Positions 22,797 to 33,080 of a stretch of DNA of 64,000 nt are shown here, piece by piece (position 1 is the first letter of the stretch; every line of letters starts with the position of its first letter). This stretch comes from Armillaria gallica (Eukaryota > Basidiomycota > Agaricomycetes > Agaricales > Physalacriaceae), in assembly GCA_037576215.1 (NCBI GenBank), contig JBANDB010000008.1:1550001-1614000 (forward strand). The letters are read 5' to 3'. The notes under the pieces are model-generated. The model searched no databases. It saw only the letters and a program-made list of their open reading frames with translations, and was not told the origin of the DNA. A program made the translations under genes and the position numbers.

Positions 22797-23777
22797 TCAA
22801 AGGCGACCGGCTGCGTTCCTTCCGCTGCTAGGACTTGCTACCGAGACGATGAATGGATATCGACGACAAGGCATGTCACACCTATGTCGATAAGTCTCTT
22901 CGTCACTCCGCTCAAGTAGGTCGGGTTTGGGCGATAGTTTTGATTCCAAGTTAGCATTGGCGTTAAGTAAATACGCGCAACAGCTGCTACGAGGTGTACT
23001 ATTTTCTCCGGAACACATACGCCCTAGCCAAACGTCAATAAAAAGTAAATTGGGATAAGGAAAAGTGACGCACTTGTTGAGCATAGCTTCTTTATGCGCA
23101 GCGTCCCGTTTGGCCAGAATCTTACTTGTCCCATTCAGAATCTCTATTATCTCTCGTGCCAGCCTCTCATCCAAAGCCAACGGTCCAGGCCTCTTACACT
23201 CATCCAGCAGCCAGCTTATTCCCTTACGAAGACTCCGCCTTTCGCTAAGCGGCACCGGCTTCATAATATGCTTCAAAGCTGTAGTCTTGACCCGCAAACA
23301 TACCGTCAGCGGGGAGATAGCAAAGAGGGCTTCGCGCAAAATGGGCAGTGGGGGTGCCCGGGTGTATGCATGTATATGAAGAAGTGTCCGCGAAACAATT
23401 TTGGAGGCCTTGGCCTTCTTTCCGTGTTTCATGACCATGGTGGCAAGGAATTGCAGCAGCGGGTCCTCTGGAGGAGGGATATTCATGAATGTGGTTTTTG
23501 GGTCATCGGGGGGAAGAGAGACGAGGGGGTTTCCTTGTGTAGTACGGAGGTGAAATTGTATCTGCGAACGCAGCGAAAGCGAGTCTGCGCCTGTCGTGGT
23601 CGCCGTTGCTGAAGAGCTTTGCTCAGCGCTGGTCGTAGCGCCGGTCGATGATGACGATGTCGGCTCTGGATCAGGACGGTGATGCTCAGGGAAACTCGGA
23701 GCAGCCGACAATGAACGGAAGGCAGGAAGGGAGAAGCGCGTCTGCGAGAATACCTTTCTCGACGCGAACTTGAGCAT
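22797..23777 (-). CDS. Mitochondrial small ribosomal subunit protein uS7m
   Basis: Binds 16S-type rRNA of the mitochondrial ribosome at the 30S head. The internal Met at 23777 is chosen because it starts a mitochondrial targeting sequence (MLKFASRKVFSQTRFSLPAF); the longer frame to 23843 adds an unlikely leader. After a Ser/Thr-rich linker the uS7 domain runs from DPLLQFLATMVMKHGKKAKA, through PLTVCLRVKTTALKHIMKPV and RRSLRKGISWLLDECK, to AREIIEILNGT and AKRDAAHKEAMLNK. A strong splice donor (GTGCGT) directly after this point suggests a last small exon; the frame read on to 22797 may therefore be intron. The true 3' end is uncertain. A fragment covering this donor has been duplicated to 15376-15440. 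Confidence 0.85.
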   Translation of the reverse strand: MLKFASRKVFSQTRFSLPAFRSLSAAPSFPEHHRPDPEPTSSSSTGATTSAEQSSSATATTTGADSLSLRSQIQFHLRTTQGNPLVSLPPDDPKTTFMNIPPPEDPLLQFLATMVMKHGKKAKASKIVSRTLLHIHAYTRAPPLPILREALFAISPLTVCLRVKTTALKHIMKPVPLSERRSLRKGISWLLDECKRPGPLALDERLAREIIEILNGTSKILAKRDAAHKEAMLNKCVTFPYPNLLFIDVWLGRMCSGENSTPRSSCCAYLLNANANLESKLSPKPDLLERSDEETYRHRCDMPCRRYPFIVSVASPSSGRNAAGRL

Positions 23778-24057
23778 GGTGGCGAGAAAAGGATCTGCCG
23801 GAAATTGCCGATATCGTTCCTCCAGATATTTTCGAAGTTGCATGCATATACTGCTTATTTATTTACTTACTTCACTAGAAAAAGTTTATGCTGATTTGTG
23901 GAAATGATGAGTATATACCACATGTATTTTCGGCTAGCTACTAATTGCTAAACAACAAGCGACACCGAAGTCATGCATGGTGAGTTGAGGTGAGCGGGTA
24001 ACCTGCCCTCAACTGAGTCTAAGAAGCACTACGTCACTAGCAACTTGGACTCCGACC

Positions 24058-25112
24058 ATGACTTCAAAACATATATTACCCCACGCCCTTCAGGTTCCTG
24101 CTATCAAGAAACTCACGGGAAAGAAGATTATCCTAGCATCCAACAGCCCCAGAAGAAAGGAAATACTTCATACTTATGTACGCCGACCTAGCATTCTGTC
24201 TTCCTTTAACTGACAAGTCTGCATGCAGGGACTCGCTCCCGACATTGTACCTTCAACGTTCGAAGAAAATCTTGCTCCTGGTTCATTCGACGATATACAC
24301 GAATATCCTGTAGCAACGGCAACCCATAAAGCGGTGGAGGTGTACGAGCGACTGGTGGTGAGTAGCCTTCACCTTTCTATCCTTCGCCTCAACTCAAAGT
24401 TCCTGTAGGAGCAGGATCCGGACAACGCGCCGGACTTGGTGATTTCAGGTGGGGATTGTCGCCTCTAGCCTGTCGCATCCTCTGATCTCACCAAGATAGC
24501 TGATACCGTGGTCCTGACCCATGCCCAGCCTTCGACGTCAGACGTATCGTACTCTGTGCTACCTGAAACGAACCAAGAGCTACTAGAGAAGCCTTCTTCA
24601 AAAGAAGACAACTTGCGAATGTTGCTGGATCTCAATGGCGGTGTATGTGAAGTGGTGACCGGCGTTGCTCTGGGTGTGTTTCAATAAAAATATCTCTTAA
24701 TTGGCATTGGCCTTGCTGATAACCCATTAAGTATACCCTATCCTCTCAGCGCCAGGCTACGCCATCAAGTGAGTATATGCCAGTGGGAGACGACCAGGAA
24801 CTGAGTGCTCGGGTAGATCCATTGACGAACGCTCGTTGGTGTATTTCGCCGACAATCCAAAACATATCGTCGAGGCCTATGCTGATAGCGGCGAAGGGGT
24901 TGACAGGGCCGGCGGATTTGCCATCCAAGTGTGTCATTCAACAATTGTCTCTTAGCTGCTTGACTCACTTGTTTCTCCCACAGGGACTTGGTGGCCTCTT
25001 GATACGGAAAATTGAGGGTGATTACAACAATGTCGTCGGATTCCCGGCTGCTTCTTTCTTCACCCTCTTGGACCTTTTAGTTGACGAGGAACCTGATTTT
25101 CTGGATGTATAA
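24058..25112 (+). CDS. Maf-family nucleoside triphosphate pyrophosphatase
   Basis: Maf/HAM1-like house-cleaning enzyme that hydrolyses dTTP, UTP or modified nucleotides to monophosphates. The start gives MTSKHILPHALQVPAIKKL, then the substrate-binding KKIILASNSPRRKEIL with the conserved SxSPRR. After two introns the catalytic Asp appears in VISADTVVL, which needs splicing of an intron at about 24450-24498. Further conserved parts are NGGVCEVVTGVALVYP, RSLVYFADNPKHIVEAYADS and the C-terminal QGLGGLLIRKIEGDYNNVVG. Six exons keep the frame to TAA at 25110. There is no methyltransferase domain of the vertebrate ASMTL fusion type. Likely cytosolic. Confidence 0.92.
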
Positions 25113-25442
25113 TGTAAGTAGTACAACATAGACACCTGCTTTGGGCCAGGAACATCTCACGCGACTGCTTTTACCGATATTCCCGTTGACCATGGTGATC
25201 GTGTCGCTCATGTTAGGGACAAACCGAACATACAACTGGCATAATGGGTCTTCATATCCGTCTCTACCCAGTCATCCTAAACGCTCTTCGAGACGTACTG
25301 CACGGTCTTATTTATCGCCGTCTTCTCTACAAAATTTGTCCATCACAAGAACTACGCCACTTGATGCGATGACGCACATCACGGCCATCTTGAGCGACGA
25401 CGCGTCGCGCTTTGCTTGATCGGGACGAGTCTAACCTGTGCG
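25113..25442. other. Intergenic region after Maf, nothing recognised
   Basis: A plus-strand open frame at 25141-25419 lacks protein-like features. It probably contains the 3' UTRs of Maf and of the possible minus-strand gene next to it. Confidence 0.35.
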
Positions 25443-25716
25443 CTAATGATTGGCCGATCCGACGAAATGACCCTGAGGCTGGTGGGATGACCTACTCTCC
25501 AGCTGTTTCTGTACCTGGACTTTGGTTATCGGTCTTCTAGGTGGTGGTAGGACTCGATAATAGTAATGGCGAGTAGCTTTCGGGTTTGGATGGCGTCCCA
25601 TGAATCCATCATCGGGCATACGCGTAGCAACAGCGATTCCCGTAATCGCAAAACAACCTAGTCCAAGACAGGATATCGATGCTTTGTAGGGATCCCTAAT
25701 GGCAATCAGGTACCTT
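25443..25716 (-). CDS. Possible small membrane protein, 3' exon only
   Basis: The minus strand is open from 25716 to a TAG at 25443 with protein-like composition: YLIAIRDPYKASISCLGLGC, a short hydrophobic run (CLGLGCFAITGIAVATRMP), then a tail rich in Arg, Pro and Tyr (RHYYYRVLPPPRRP) ending FVGSANH. It lacks an ATG, so an upstream exon is needed; candidate acceptors are at about 25706 or 25716, but I could not place the first exon. I do not recognise the family. It may be a small single-helix protein, or chance. Confidence 0.35.
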
Positions 25717-25962
25717 CATAATGCCATGGTGAGTAAGTAATGTCATTGCATTTTGCTTGGTCCCTCTTTCTGCTGCTGTACGTTCCACTGTTTCCGGAGC
25801 TAATCGTCGGCTATCTCTGCTTATGTCGAGGTCCGTCGCCTCCTTGGCATATGTTGTGGCGTCCCGCTGCCTGTCGTCGTGTTGGATGGGTTGAACTATT
25901 CGTAGACGCCAAATGGTCAACCGCTAAGTTGATCTAATGGCACTGGTTCTCATTCAGTAACC

Positions 25963-25969
25963 TATATAT
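25963..25969 (+). promoter_or_regulatory. TATA-like element upstream of the kinase-like gene
   Basis: TATATAT lies 101 bp upstream of the ATG at 26070, followed by a pyrimidine-rich leader that is common near fungal transcription starts. Confidence 0.4.
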
Positions 25970-26069
25970 GCATAGTCCACGCCACTCTTTCACTCTCAGA
26001 GCTGGTCTCTACCCTTCTGCTTAACCTTCACAAGCCTGGCGCTTACTCTACAACGACCTACTATCTGAC

Positions 26070-27123
26070 ATGCGTCTTTTCACTGTCTTCTCGTTATTTA
26101 TCATCTGGGCGCTCTACTTCTTGCTGGGTGAATGTCGGTTAGTATCGTTCTCTTGCGCGAGAGTCGTGTTTTGATCTTGTTTAGACCATACGGACTAGAA
26201 CGCCGAACTCCTCGGTACACGAAGGGTGACCAAATAATCATCAAAGTAAAGTCGTCGATGATGGGTGTACCCAAAAATAAAGAATACAAATGTACTGTGA
26301 TCGGGGAAGGACGCGATGGGGTGGCATGCGAACTGTACTCTGAGAAGCAGTGGGCTATCGCCAAGTCCAGCAAAGCCGTCGAGGCTGGTCGTCAGACCAT
26401 GGATCAAGGCATTCCATTCGATGAGGAGGTCGCAGCACTTGAGGATGTGAGCACGGTGTTATCTATCAGTTGGCAAGCCCTTATAGAACGATCGACGGAA
26501 ATGATTGAATTTTGGATTGACATGAAAGGCCTTCGGTGAATTTTACCTCTTCTTTACTTCCCCGGGCGCGTGGGACTTACCATCCCCATAGCCACGAGGA
26601 TCCAAAGGCAGACAACGTCTTTGTCACCCCGAACTTGGACCAATTGACGCTCATTGACTATGGTCGCTCCAGGCGTGTTGCTGGGATGGTACCCTATCCC
26701 AATACTGCAAAATCCTGGAGAGAAGCTAATCCATTTGTTCAGACTTCAGAATTGAAAAATCATATCGAATACGATTCGATGAAAGGATTCAACCCTTTGA
26801 CCGCTGTGTGCAATAAGAAGCCTTCGGCGCCGGGAGGAGAGGAGAGGACTTTTCCGCCATTGATCAAGCCTAGGGTAACGAAGATAAGTGACAAGGAGAA
26901 GGCTAGCGCCGCACAGCACAGGAGAGTCGCATTCTGGCAGCGATTCATGGTGGTGGTGGTGGTGGTGAAACCAGTCAGCAGGGAGCTGAGCAGAACGCTT
27001 GAGTATTACTGTGACGGTGGCGATATCATTGAAAGGAGGATAAATTATAATAACTGTTATGTGATGCGTGCTGTTATGGGGAGATACGGGGAACTGCGTA
27101 GATGGGTGAATATATTTCGTTAG
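26070..27123 (+). CDS. Secreted degenerate protein-kinase-like protein
   Basis: The ATG at 26070 opens a clear signal peptide, MRLFTVFSLFIIWALYFLLG, which a 49-bp intron joins to ECRPYGLERRTPRYTKGD. A weak kinase N-lobe follows: a glycine-loop-like IGEGRDGVACELY, then QWAIAKSSK, which may hold the lysine. After an intron at about 26538-26592 the C-lobe core reads HEDPKADNVFVTP and LTLIDYGRSRRV, corresponding to the HRD loop and DFG. The stretch between the lobes is very short, so helices C to E seem missing or deleted. The C-terminal part after about 26900 is basic, with a run of Val codons. Secreted kinase-like proteins are known in basidiomycetes, but catalysis is doubtful here. It could also be a pseudogene with a lost middle part. 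Confidence 0.5.
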
Positions 27124-28223
27124 CGAGAAGAACGTTTAGGTTCTTCTTACCTCGCGCACTCAAAAAACCTAGAAAGTATTATCAGGTTATACTCAATGTC
27201 CATTGCTATAGGTCTGGGAATATTCAGCTGACCCACCTGAGCTTTTATGGGGAGTTTTCTGCCAACCACCATCTAGTCCGTTGGTAACTTCCAGTTCCAA
27301 CTTGATGTACATATGCCATGGCTAGCATGTATGTGTCATCACTTAGATAAACTCAATGACCTTCGCTATTGGCTCAAGAATATTGCTTGAGCCACCTGAT
27401 CATCTATGCAGAGTCTTCTATTACAATCTAGTCCCTTGCGCAACTTACAGTTGATGTCTCGGGGAGGGAAACTGTTCGATTGACAGAACGTATGGAGATT
27501 GATGGAATTTTGGCGTCGTCGGTGCCGACTATGCGAAGAATATGTATATCAAAGCTTGCTTGCTTGTAATCAGTTAATTTTTCCTGATGCAGTGGTTTTA
27601 AGTAATGATTGTACGCGTGAATCACGCCAAGGTATACTGCAAATAATACGTGAGTCTTATAAAGCACCATTGGCTTGGACCATAATCGCCATTTTAATGC
27701 CTTATCTTCAAGTATTAATATAGCCTCAAACGAGAAAGGTGTCGTGAGCTGCAACGTCACCTCCGGGATGGTGGTGGTAGTACATGTACTGCCTTCCACA
27801 ACTTACGTGCGTCGGAATAATGAGTCCATCTGTGAGGTTCTGTCTTAACGATGGAAACAAAGATGGGTCAACTCAAACTTGGATCCATGTGCGTTAATAG
27901 AATGATAAAATATTCTGATTATGGAATTGGCTTTCTACATTCGTAATGATGTTGCATATTTTTACCTTGATGGCATAGCTCTCATTGCGAAGGTGCGTTC
28001 ACTATCTTGGACTCCCTCATCATCTATCAAGCACCTTATGTAGGGAGTTGCACCCACTCTTCTTATTGGCAGAGCAGCAGCAGGACACACACGTCCAACC
28101 GAAGAATCAACTATAGCTAGCAAGTATTAAATGGCAGTGCAACAGTGTCGACCCTCCAAGATGGTTGCACCTAGCTGAACGCGCTTTCCAACCTGCCGTG
28201 TTCTTGATCCCATCCGTCACATC
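27124..28223. other. AT-rich intergenic region with decayed repeats
   Basis: No gene supported. Two divergent direct copies of a roughly 110-bp unit lie at about 27192-27300 and 27350-27460 (shared words include ACTCAATG, GAATATT, CCACCTGA and CAATCTAGTCC or CCATCTAGTCC). They look like old duplicated non-coding or transposon-derived sequence. Confidence 0.4.
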
Positions 28224-28589
28224 ACGTCCTTACTGGACGCTTATGGGAAAGACAAAGACTCCCGTTGGATCATATTGACTTTTCAGACTCTCCAGCCTGG
28301 AATAATGTGATTTGTAGTAAAGGTTTTGCGCTGGATACGGCTATAATTAGCCTTTGAGGAGAAGTAAAGAAATGACGGACGTACCACTATTGAGACGATC
28401 GTCGGGACGTCCTTACTGGACGCTCGTGGGAAAGACAAAGACCCCCGTTGGATCATATTGGCTTTTCAGACTCTCCAGCCTGGAATAATGCGATTTGTAG
28501 TAAAGGTTTTGCGCTGGACACAGCTATAATTAGCCTTTGAAGAGAAGTAAAGAAATGGCGGACGTACCACTATTGAGACGATCGTCGGG
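28224..28589. repeat. 183-bp tandem duplication of the AA7 oxidase terminal exon
   Basis: Two head-to-tail copies, 28224-28406 and 28407-28589, differ at about nine positions (roughly 95% identical). Each contains the end of the penultimate exon with its splice donor, the last intron, the last exon and the first bases after the stop. The copy nearer the gene (28407-28589) is used in the model below. Confidence 0.92.
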
Positions 28590-30289
28590 ATAGTTCACAT
28601 AGGCTCCGTAATCCCAACCATCACTCATTGTTGAGGTAATAGCTTCAACGGCACCTGTGAAGAAAGAGGTGAGTGAGAGGAATAGAAAGATATAATTTAT
28701 CATACCATCCAAGAAGGTGAAACCAGCTTCAGGGTATGGCGGCGCATAATTGCTGGAAGAAGCATACAATTGCACGGTAAACAGTGCACTTCTTGTAGCA
28801 AACGCTGTCGAATCCACGTTGACAGAGTTGATGACCGAATTTCCTCCACCGTACAGCTCGAATTGCATGAACCAGGCCTACATCGGCGGTAAGTAAAGCC
28901 CATATCTTGATAGGTGGAAGAGCAGACGAACCGTATTCGAAGTATAGCCATCATATGCCAGGTACTTCGTGAATGCCTCCAAAGCACCCAAAGTCATTGG
29001 TTGACCCTCTGGCGTCATCAATGACTTGGCATAGAAAGTATCAGTGGAATCCGGGCCTGCGACTTTGGTGTTGACGACGCCGTTGCCCAAAGCCTCGATA
29101 GTACCAATATAGGTTCCGTCGCCCGAGTACTGGACACTCGCCCAAGGCATCGATGCTAAGAACGGCGCCAACGCGCTTTGAAGAGCATCTCTAGACTCCC
29201 CATACCATCCACCGGTCAAACCAAAGTAGACACTCCCCTCGGTGTTACCTCTCCCGATATTAATTTCGGCTCCAAGTTCAGATGGAATGTCCGTCAGCGC
29301 GAATTCTTGAAATTTGGCTAGAGCGGCTGCAGCAGTGGAGTAGTCCAGCTGCCAATCGTATTCGAAGATAGTGGCGAAAGACGGCGCGGCGAATGTCTTA
29401 ACATCGATGGAGGTAATGACGCCAAACGAAGATGCGGCACCTCTCATTGCCTATACAGATGCGAAGAACTATGAGCAATGGGGCAGATGCTCGAAATTAA
29501 AGTCACATACCCAGAAGAGATCTGCGTTGGAGGTGCTTGACGCTGTTACAATCGTTCCATTAGCCAAGACTACAGTCATTGATTGGACTGTATCGAGGGT
29601 TAGGCCCCACATTCGAGATGCAAATCCAAACCCTCCACCAGCTGTATGGAATGAGATTCTGCCGCTTCTCGTTATCGAGATGTTGAGAACTCACCAACGT
29701 GACCACCGATGCCTACGTAAGGGCAGCTTCCATGGGGAAGCGCCCTTCCCTGGTTATTCAATGCAAACGCGACATCTCCCAGCCTATTTCCCGTTTCTAT
29801 TGTTGCAGTACCCGATGACACGTCGATGTCGACCCGGGTCATGTTGCTCAGGTCAACGACAATGGCACCATTTTTGCCTCCCAGACCATTGGCAATGTAG
29901 TTGTGCTATAACGATATTAGTAAGGGTGGATAAGAACTTGAAAAAGATGCTACTTACACCCCCACTCCTTGCAACGACCTGCAGGTTTTCAGAACTACCA
30001 AGAGCAACGACGGCGGCCACCTGCTCCGTCGTTGAAGGATATGTCACTGCCGCTGGAGAAAAATTGAAACGCAAGTTGTCTGTGGACACCGTGACGAGTT
30101 TCAATATGGACTGAATAGAGAAGATCAGAGCTACTCACAAGCTCTTCTCGCAGCATCGTACGAGGAACCACCGGGGAAAACAGCTGCTACGTGAGCGTCG
30201 GACAAACCGTCCTGCAGGCTTGAACTCTGCGCGAGGACGGAAATAGCGAGTGTTGCGAAGGTGAGGAAGAATGAAGTTGGACGAGCCAT
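28413..30289 (-). CDS. FAD-linked oxidase of the BBE/AA7 type, secreted
   Basis: Berberine-bridge-like flavoprotein of the type that oxidises oligosaccharides or small alcohols to produce H2O2. The start at 30289 gives a signal peptide, MARPTSFFLTFATLAISVLA. The FAD domain is spread over several exons: SPAAVTYPSTTEQVAAVVAL, VVARSGGHNYIANGLGG (His of the bicovalent flavin) and HGSCPYVGIGGHVG (Cys of the flavin link), then GGFGFASRMWGLTLD. The substrate domain includes AMRGAASSFGVITSI. The C-terminal BBE motif is in the last exon: NLYYKSHYSRLESLKSQYDP, ending VFVFPTSVQ at the stop at 28413. That exon only appears when the last intron is spliced to an acceptor upstream of CGCAAAACC. Both flavin-attachment residues are retained. 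A minus-strand TATATAAG lies 30 bp upstream of the ATG. Confidence 0.9.
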
Positions 30290-30318
30290 TGCATGAACTT
30301 CGAGACTATCTTTACCTG

Positions 30319-30326
30319 CTTATATA
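30319..30326 (-). promoter_or_regulatory. TATA box of the AA7 oxidase
   Basis: TATATAAG on the minus strand, 30 bp upstream of the ATG at 30289, which implies a very short leader. Confidence 0.5.
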
Positions 30327-31966
30327 CGAAGGATGAAACGCGGGCGTCAGGCCATCGTGTGATTTGTGCTCCGAGTAGCCTGTATGCGAACGGGCAACTT
30401 TGAGCGCGTCTCGAAACTGAAGGAGGTTGGCCTTCGGTCAGCAAATCCAGGCAAAACTTTGCACAGCCCGGATAGGTTATTTTGCTTGGACGTCGGACTC
30501 CGCGTACACCGTATAAGAGCTACCTTTAGAAGATCGGGATAGTAAAAAACCGTCCTTCGAAATCCCGCATTGACCGCTTTGACCGCATCCCGGCATGCCA
30601 CGATAATGACGGATGGCGAGCCCTGACCGCGGTAATCTTTACGGTGAGAGGCGGAGACCATCACAGCCTCCTCAGTCGTCCAAGCGGCGCGTAATGAATG
30701 ACATGAACTCAGTGTCTGGCCGTCAGCCGCAAACTTGGGTTGGGTGTTTTTTCTGGAAAAGAGTGTAAGAATTGAAATCAGCGCTCAGCTGACCTCGATG
30801 GCTTCGGCCCTTCCAAGATGGGAGGCAAAGGAGCCTAAATACCGGGTATTCAATCAAACTCGGAGAAAGTTTCTAGAAATTTTGGAACGGTAGAGTTGCA
30901 GTGAAGACGATTTTTTGAACCGGCATCGTGGCATGGCTCGTCTGCTAGGAGCCTACGTTGACACTTGGCTGTAAGTATTATTTGGTCTTTCATCTACGCC
31001 GTTTCTCGATAGCTTGTAGTGTGCTGATTAGGCGTTCGTATTCGTTACGGTTGTGGTTGATGCAAGTGGAAGGCAGTGATCGGGCCGCGTTTCCGAGATC
31101 GTAGTAGCATGTCTCCTCCAAGTTCCAATGGCTGGTGCTGAAACATGTACGGCTTCTCCGTATACCATTTCTTTGGTTATGCAACCTGACGACCACAGCT
31201 AAGAGTGGTTTCCTTGTGCCAACGGTGGATACGGGATATGCCATACCGTATTGACCACTGGGATGGTGGAAAGGCAAAATGTTGCTCAGCTCCTCATATA
31301 GTTTTTACCTTTTTCTGTTCTTGTATGTATACTTGGATGTAGGTGACTCTCTGCAGATAGAGCCGGTCTCTTTCGTCGCTACATTTCTCAAAGCTTATCA
31401 TGCTCCTTTGCGTATTGATTCCATAGTACTTGGCCCTTTGGTCTCTCTGCTTTCCACTGTATGAATCTCGGTGACGATATCCTGCCCCATCTGTACTGTA
31501 TATTGATTAGCCCTAGGACATTAGGACACGGCGTTCGCGTTCCTCGGTCCCACCAGTACAAGATAGGGCAGGGATGATAATTAAGGTGCAAAAAACACAG
31601 ATCATCGGGGTAAATGTCGGCAGACATTCGTTGGAGTGCACAATACGGATTCCGCTCTCTCTTTGGTCGGGATGTAGCAAGAAGCCTTCCACGGGACCGA
31701 ATGCCCCTTTCCAGCCTTGAAGCTATATCAAGGTGTTTCTCAGAAATCGAAGAATACCATAGGAAAAGCGGCTAAACTGCAGACCGAACGCCCAGAGAAT
31801 CAATTTAGAGATGCCGGTATTACGGTTGATCAGTGAGTTGCCTGTACGTATATCTGTGACGCCTGCATGGTTTGTACATAGAACGTGCGCATCAGTCATA
31901 ATATATGATATGTATCCACGAGGCAGGAAAATGATGAAGCTTATCCAAGTGCAAAGATCTCACGAG
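30327..31966. other. Intergenic region, no gene supported
   Basis: Contains scattered open frames of 60-105 codons on both strands without ATG context, domain or splice pattern. It should hold the AA7 upstream region and the 3' UTR of the disordered-protein gene. Confidence 0.4.
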
Positions 31967-32974
31967 TCACAGAGTGGCTGCATCTCCCGGAGACTCATAT
32001 ATCGTCGCGTCTTCATAATCCCCGTCATAAGAGTCCTCTTCAAAAAACTCCGAACCCGAAGTCAGACTCGACCCTGTCGAAAACTCCGAGTCGCCACTCT
32101 CATCAGAATAACTGTCTTCTTCATCGCTTTCATATACCCCGCGAGGCGTATATCGAGGATTCTGTAAGTGCGAGAATGCACCAGGTACGTTATTTGGTGG
32201 AAAGCGTGTACGACCATAGTACGGATTACGATCCCCATTATCGAAGGGTGTAGGGTGTTGGTATGTTGGGGAACGATGCACGAGCGGTCGAGGATCAGGA
32301 TAATTGTGACTCGGACTGAACCTGGGGCGAGGCGGGGTATTAGCATCAAGATACCTTTTCGGATTGGGTGAAATGTACGGGGGAGGCGGAGGAGGAGGAG
32401 AGGGAAACGGGGAATGGATCCTGCTCAGCGGTGCACCGGGAGAGCTATAGGGACTAATTGTAGGTGTTGGAGTCCGTCGCGAGTCTGAAGAATAGAGACT
32501 TGGCGATGAATACATGGTGCCTGATCTCGAGTGGGGATGTGAAGCGCCAATCGAATATCTGGATGATGGTTGGAAGGATGGGAACGGGCGATTGGTGCCA
32601 TAGGTCTGCGACATAAAGATGGATGATCTTGCCTGTCCGTGATCTAGACGCGCAAGGTTCTCTTCGCTGAGCCTTTGAGGCATTGGAGGTGGAGTAGGGT
32701 ATGATCCTCCCGGCATGCGCCAATAAGTATCATGATGGCTTGGAGGTGACGGACGTGGGATGTACGTCTGAGGACTATATTTGGAGGGTGAGCTACGTTC
32801 GAAGTACAGAAACATAGCTATGTTGCTTACCAGTTCGTACCCCGGTAATACGACATGATTAGGGCAGGGATTTCTTCCTAAAGATATCGACGACTTTATA
32901 GTCGACGAAGACTGTTCTAGTCTACCATACATACTTACACGTTGTCTCCGCATTGCTTGTTTACGGAGTAGCAC
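31967..32974 (-). CDS. Disordered Pro/Ser/Tyr-rich protein, unknown function
   Basis: A single open frame of 335 codons. Possible starts are at 32974, 32950 and 32929; none is clearly best. The protein has no recognisable domain. It is rich in Pro, Ser, Tyr, Arg and Asn, has a run of seven or more prolines near its middle (SPPPPPPPYISP) and ends in an acidic Ser/Asp/Glu-rich tail (YESDEEDSYSDESGDSEFS). Composition suggests intrinsic disorder, perhaps a scaffold or a nucleic-acid-associated protein; that is only inference. A GTAAGC near 32831 resembles a donor, but splicing it would break the frame, so I keep one exon. Confidence 0.65.
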   Translation of the reverse strand: MLLRKQAMRRQRVSMYGRLEQSSSTIKSSISLGRNPCPNHVVLPGYELVSNIAMFLYFERSSPSKYSPQTYIPRPSPPSHHDTYWRMPGGSYPTPPPMPQRLSEENLARLDHGQARSSIFMSQTYGTNRPFPSFQPSSRYSIGASHPHSRSGTMYSSPSLYSSDSRRTPTPTISPYSSPGAPLSRIHSPFPSPPPPPPPYISPNPKRYLDANTPPRPRFSPSHNYPDPRPLVHRSPTYQHPTPFDNGDRNPYYGRTRFPPNNVPGAFSHLQNPRYTPRGVYESDEEDSYSDESGDSEFSTGSSLTSGSEFFEEDSYDGDYEDATIYESPGDAATL

Positions 32975-33080
32975 TATGCTTCAGGCTGGTGTAATACGGC
33001 GCGCTGCATGGCATGGACTTCTCTCAGTCACGCGTTTCTGGAAATCTCATACACAGAAGGAGGGTCTGTTGCAGCGTCTA

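Noticed and set aside
1..25112. A secondary-metabolite cluster centred on the FAD monooxygenase
   Set aside because: Its neighbours are housekeeping genes (RNF220-like, uS7m, eIF3f); no synthase, P450 or pathway regulator lies nearby.
30347..30664. 105-codon open frame on the minus strand upstream of the AA7 gene
   Set aside because: It overlaps the AA7 promoter and its composition is that of random translated DNA.
32831..32868. Possible 38-bp intron in the disordered-protein gene
   Set aside because: Donor and acceptor words exist, but splicing would shift the frame and destroy the long Pro/Ser-rich sequence that follows.
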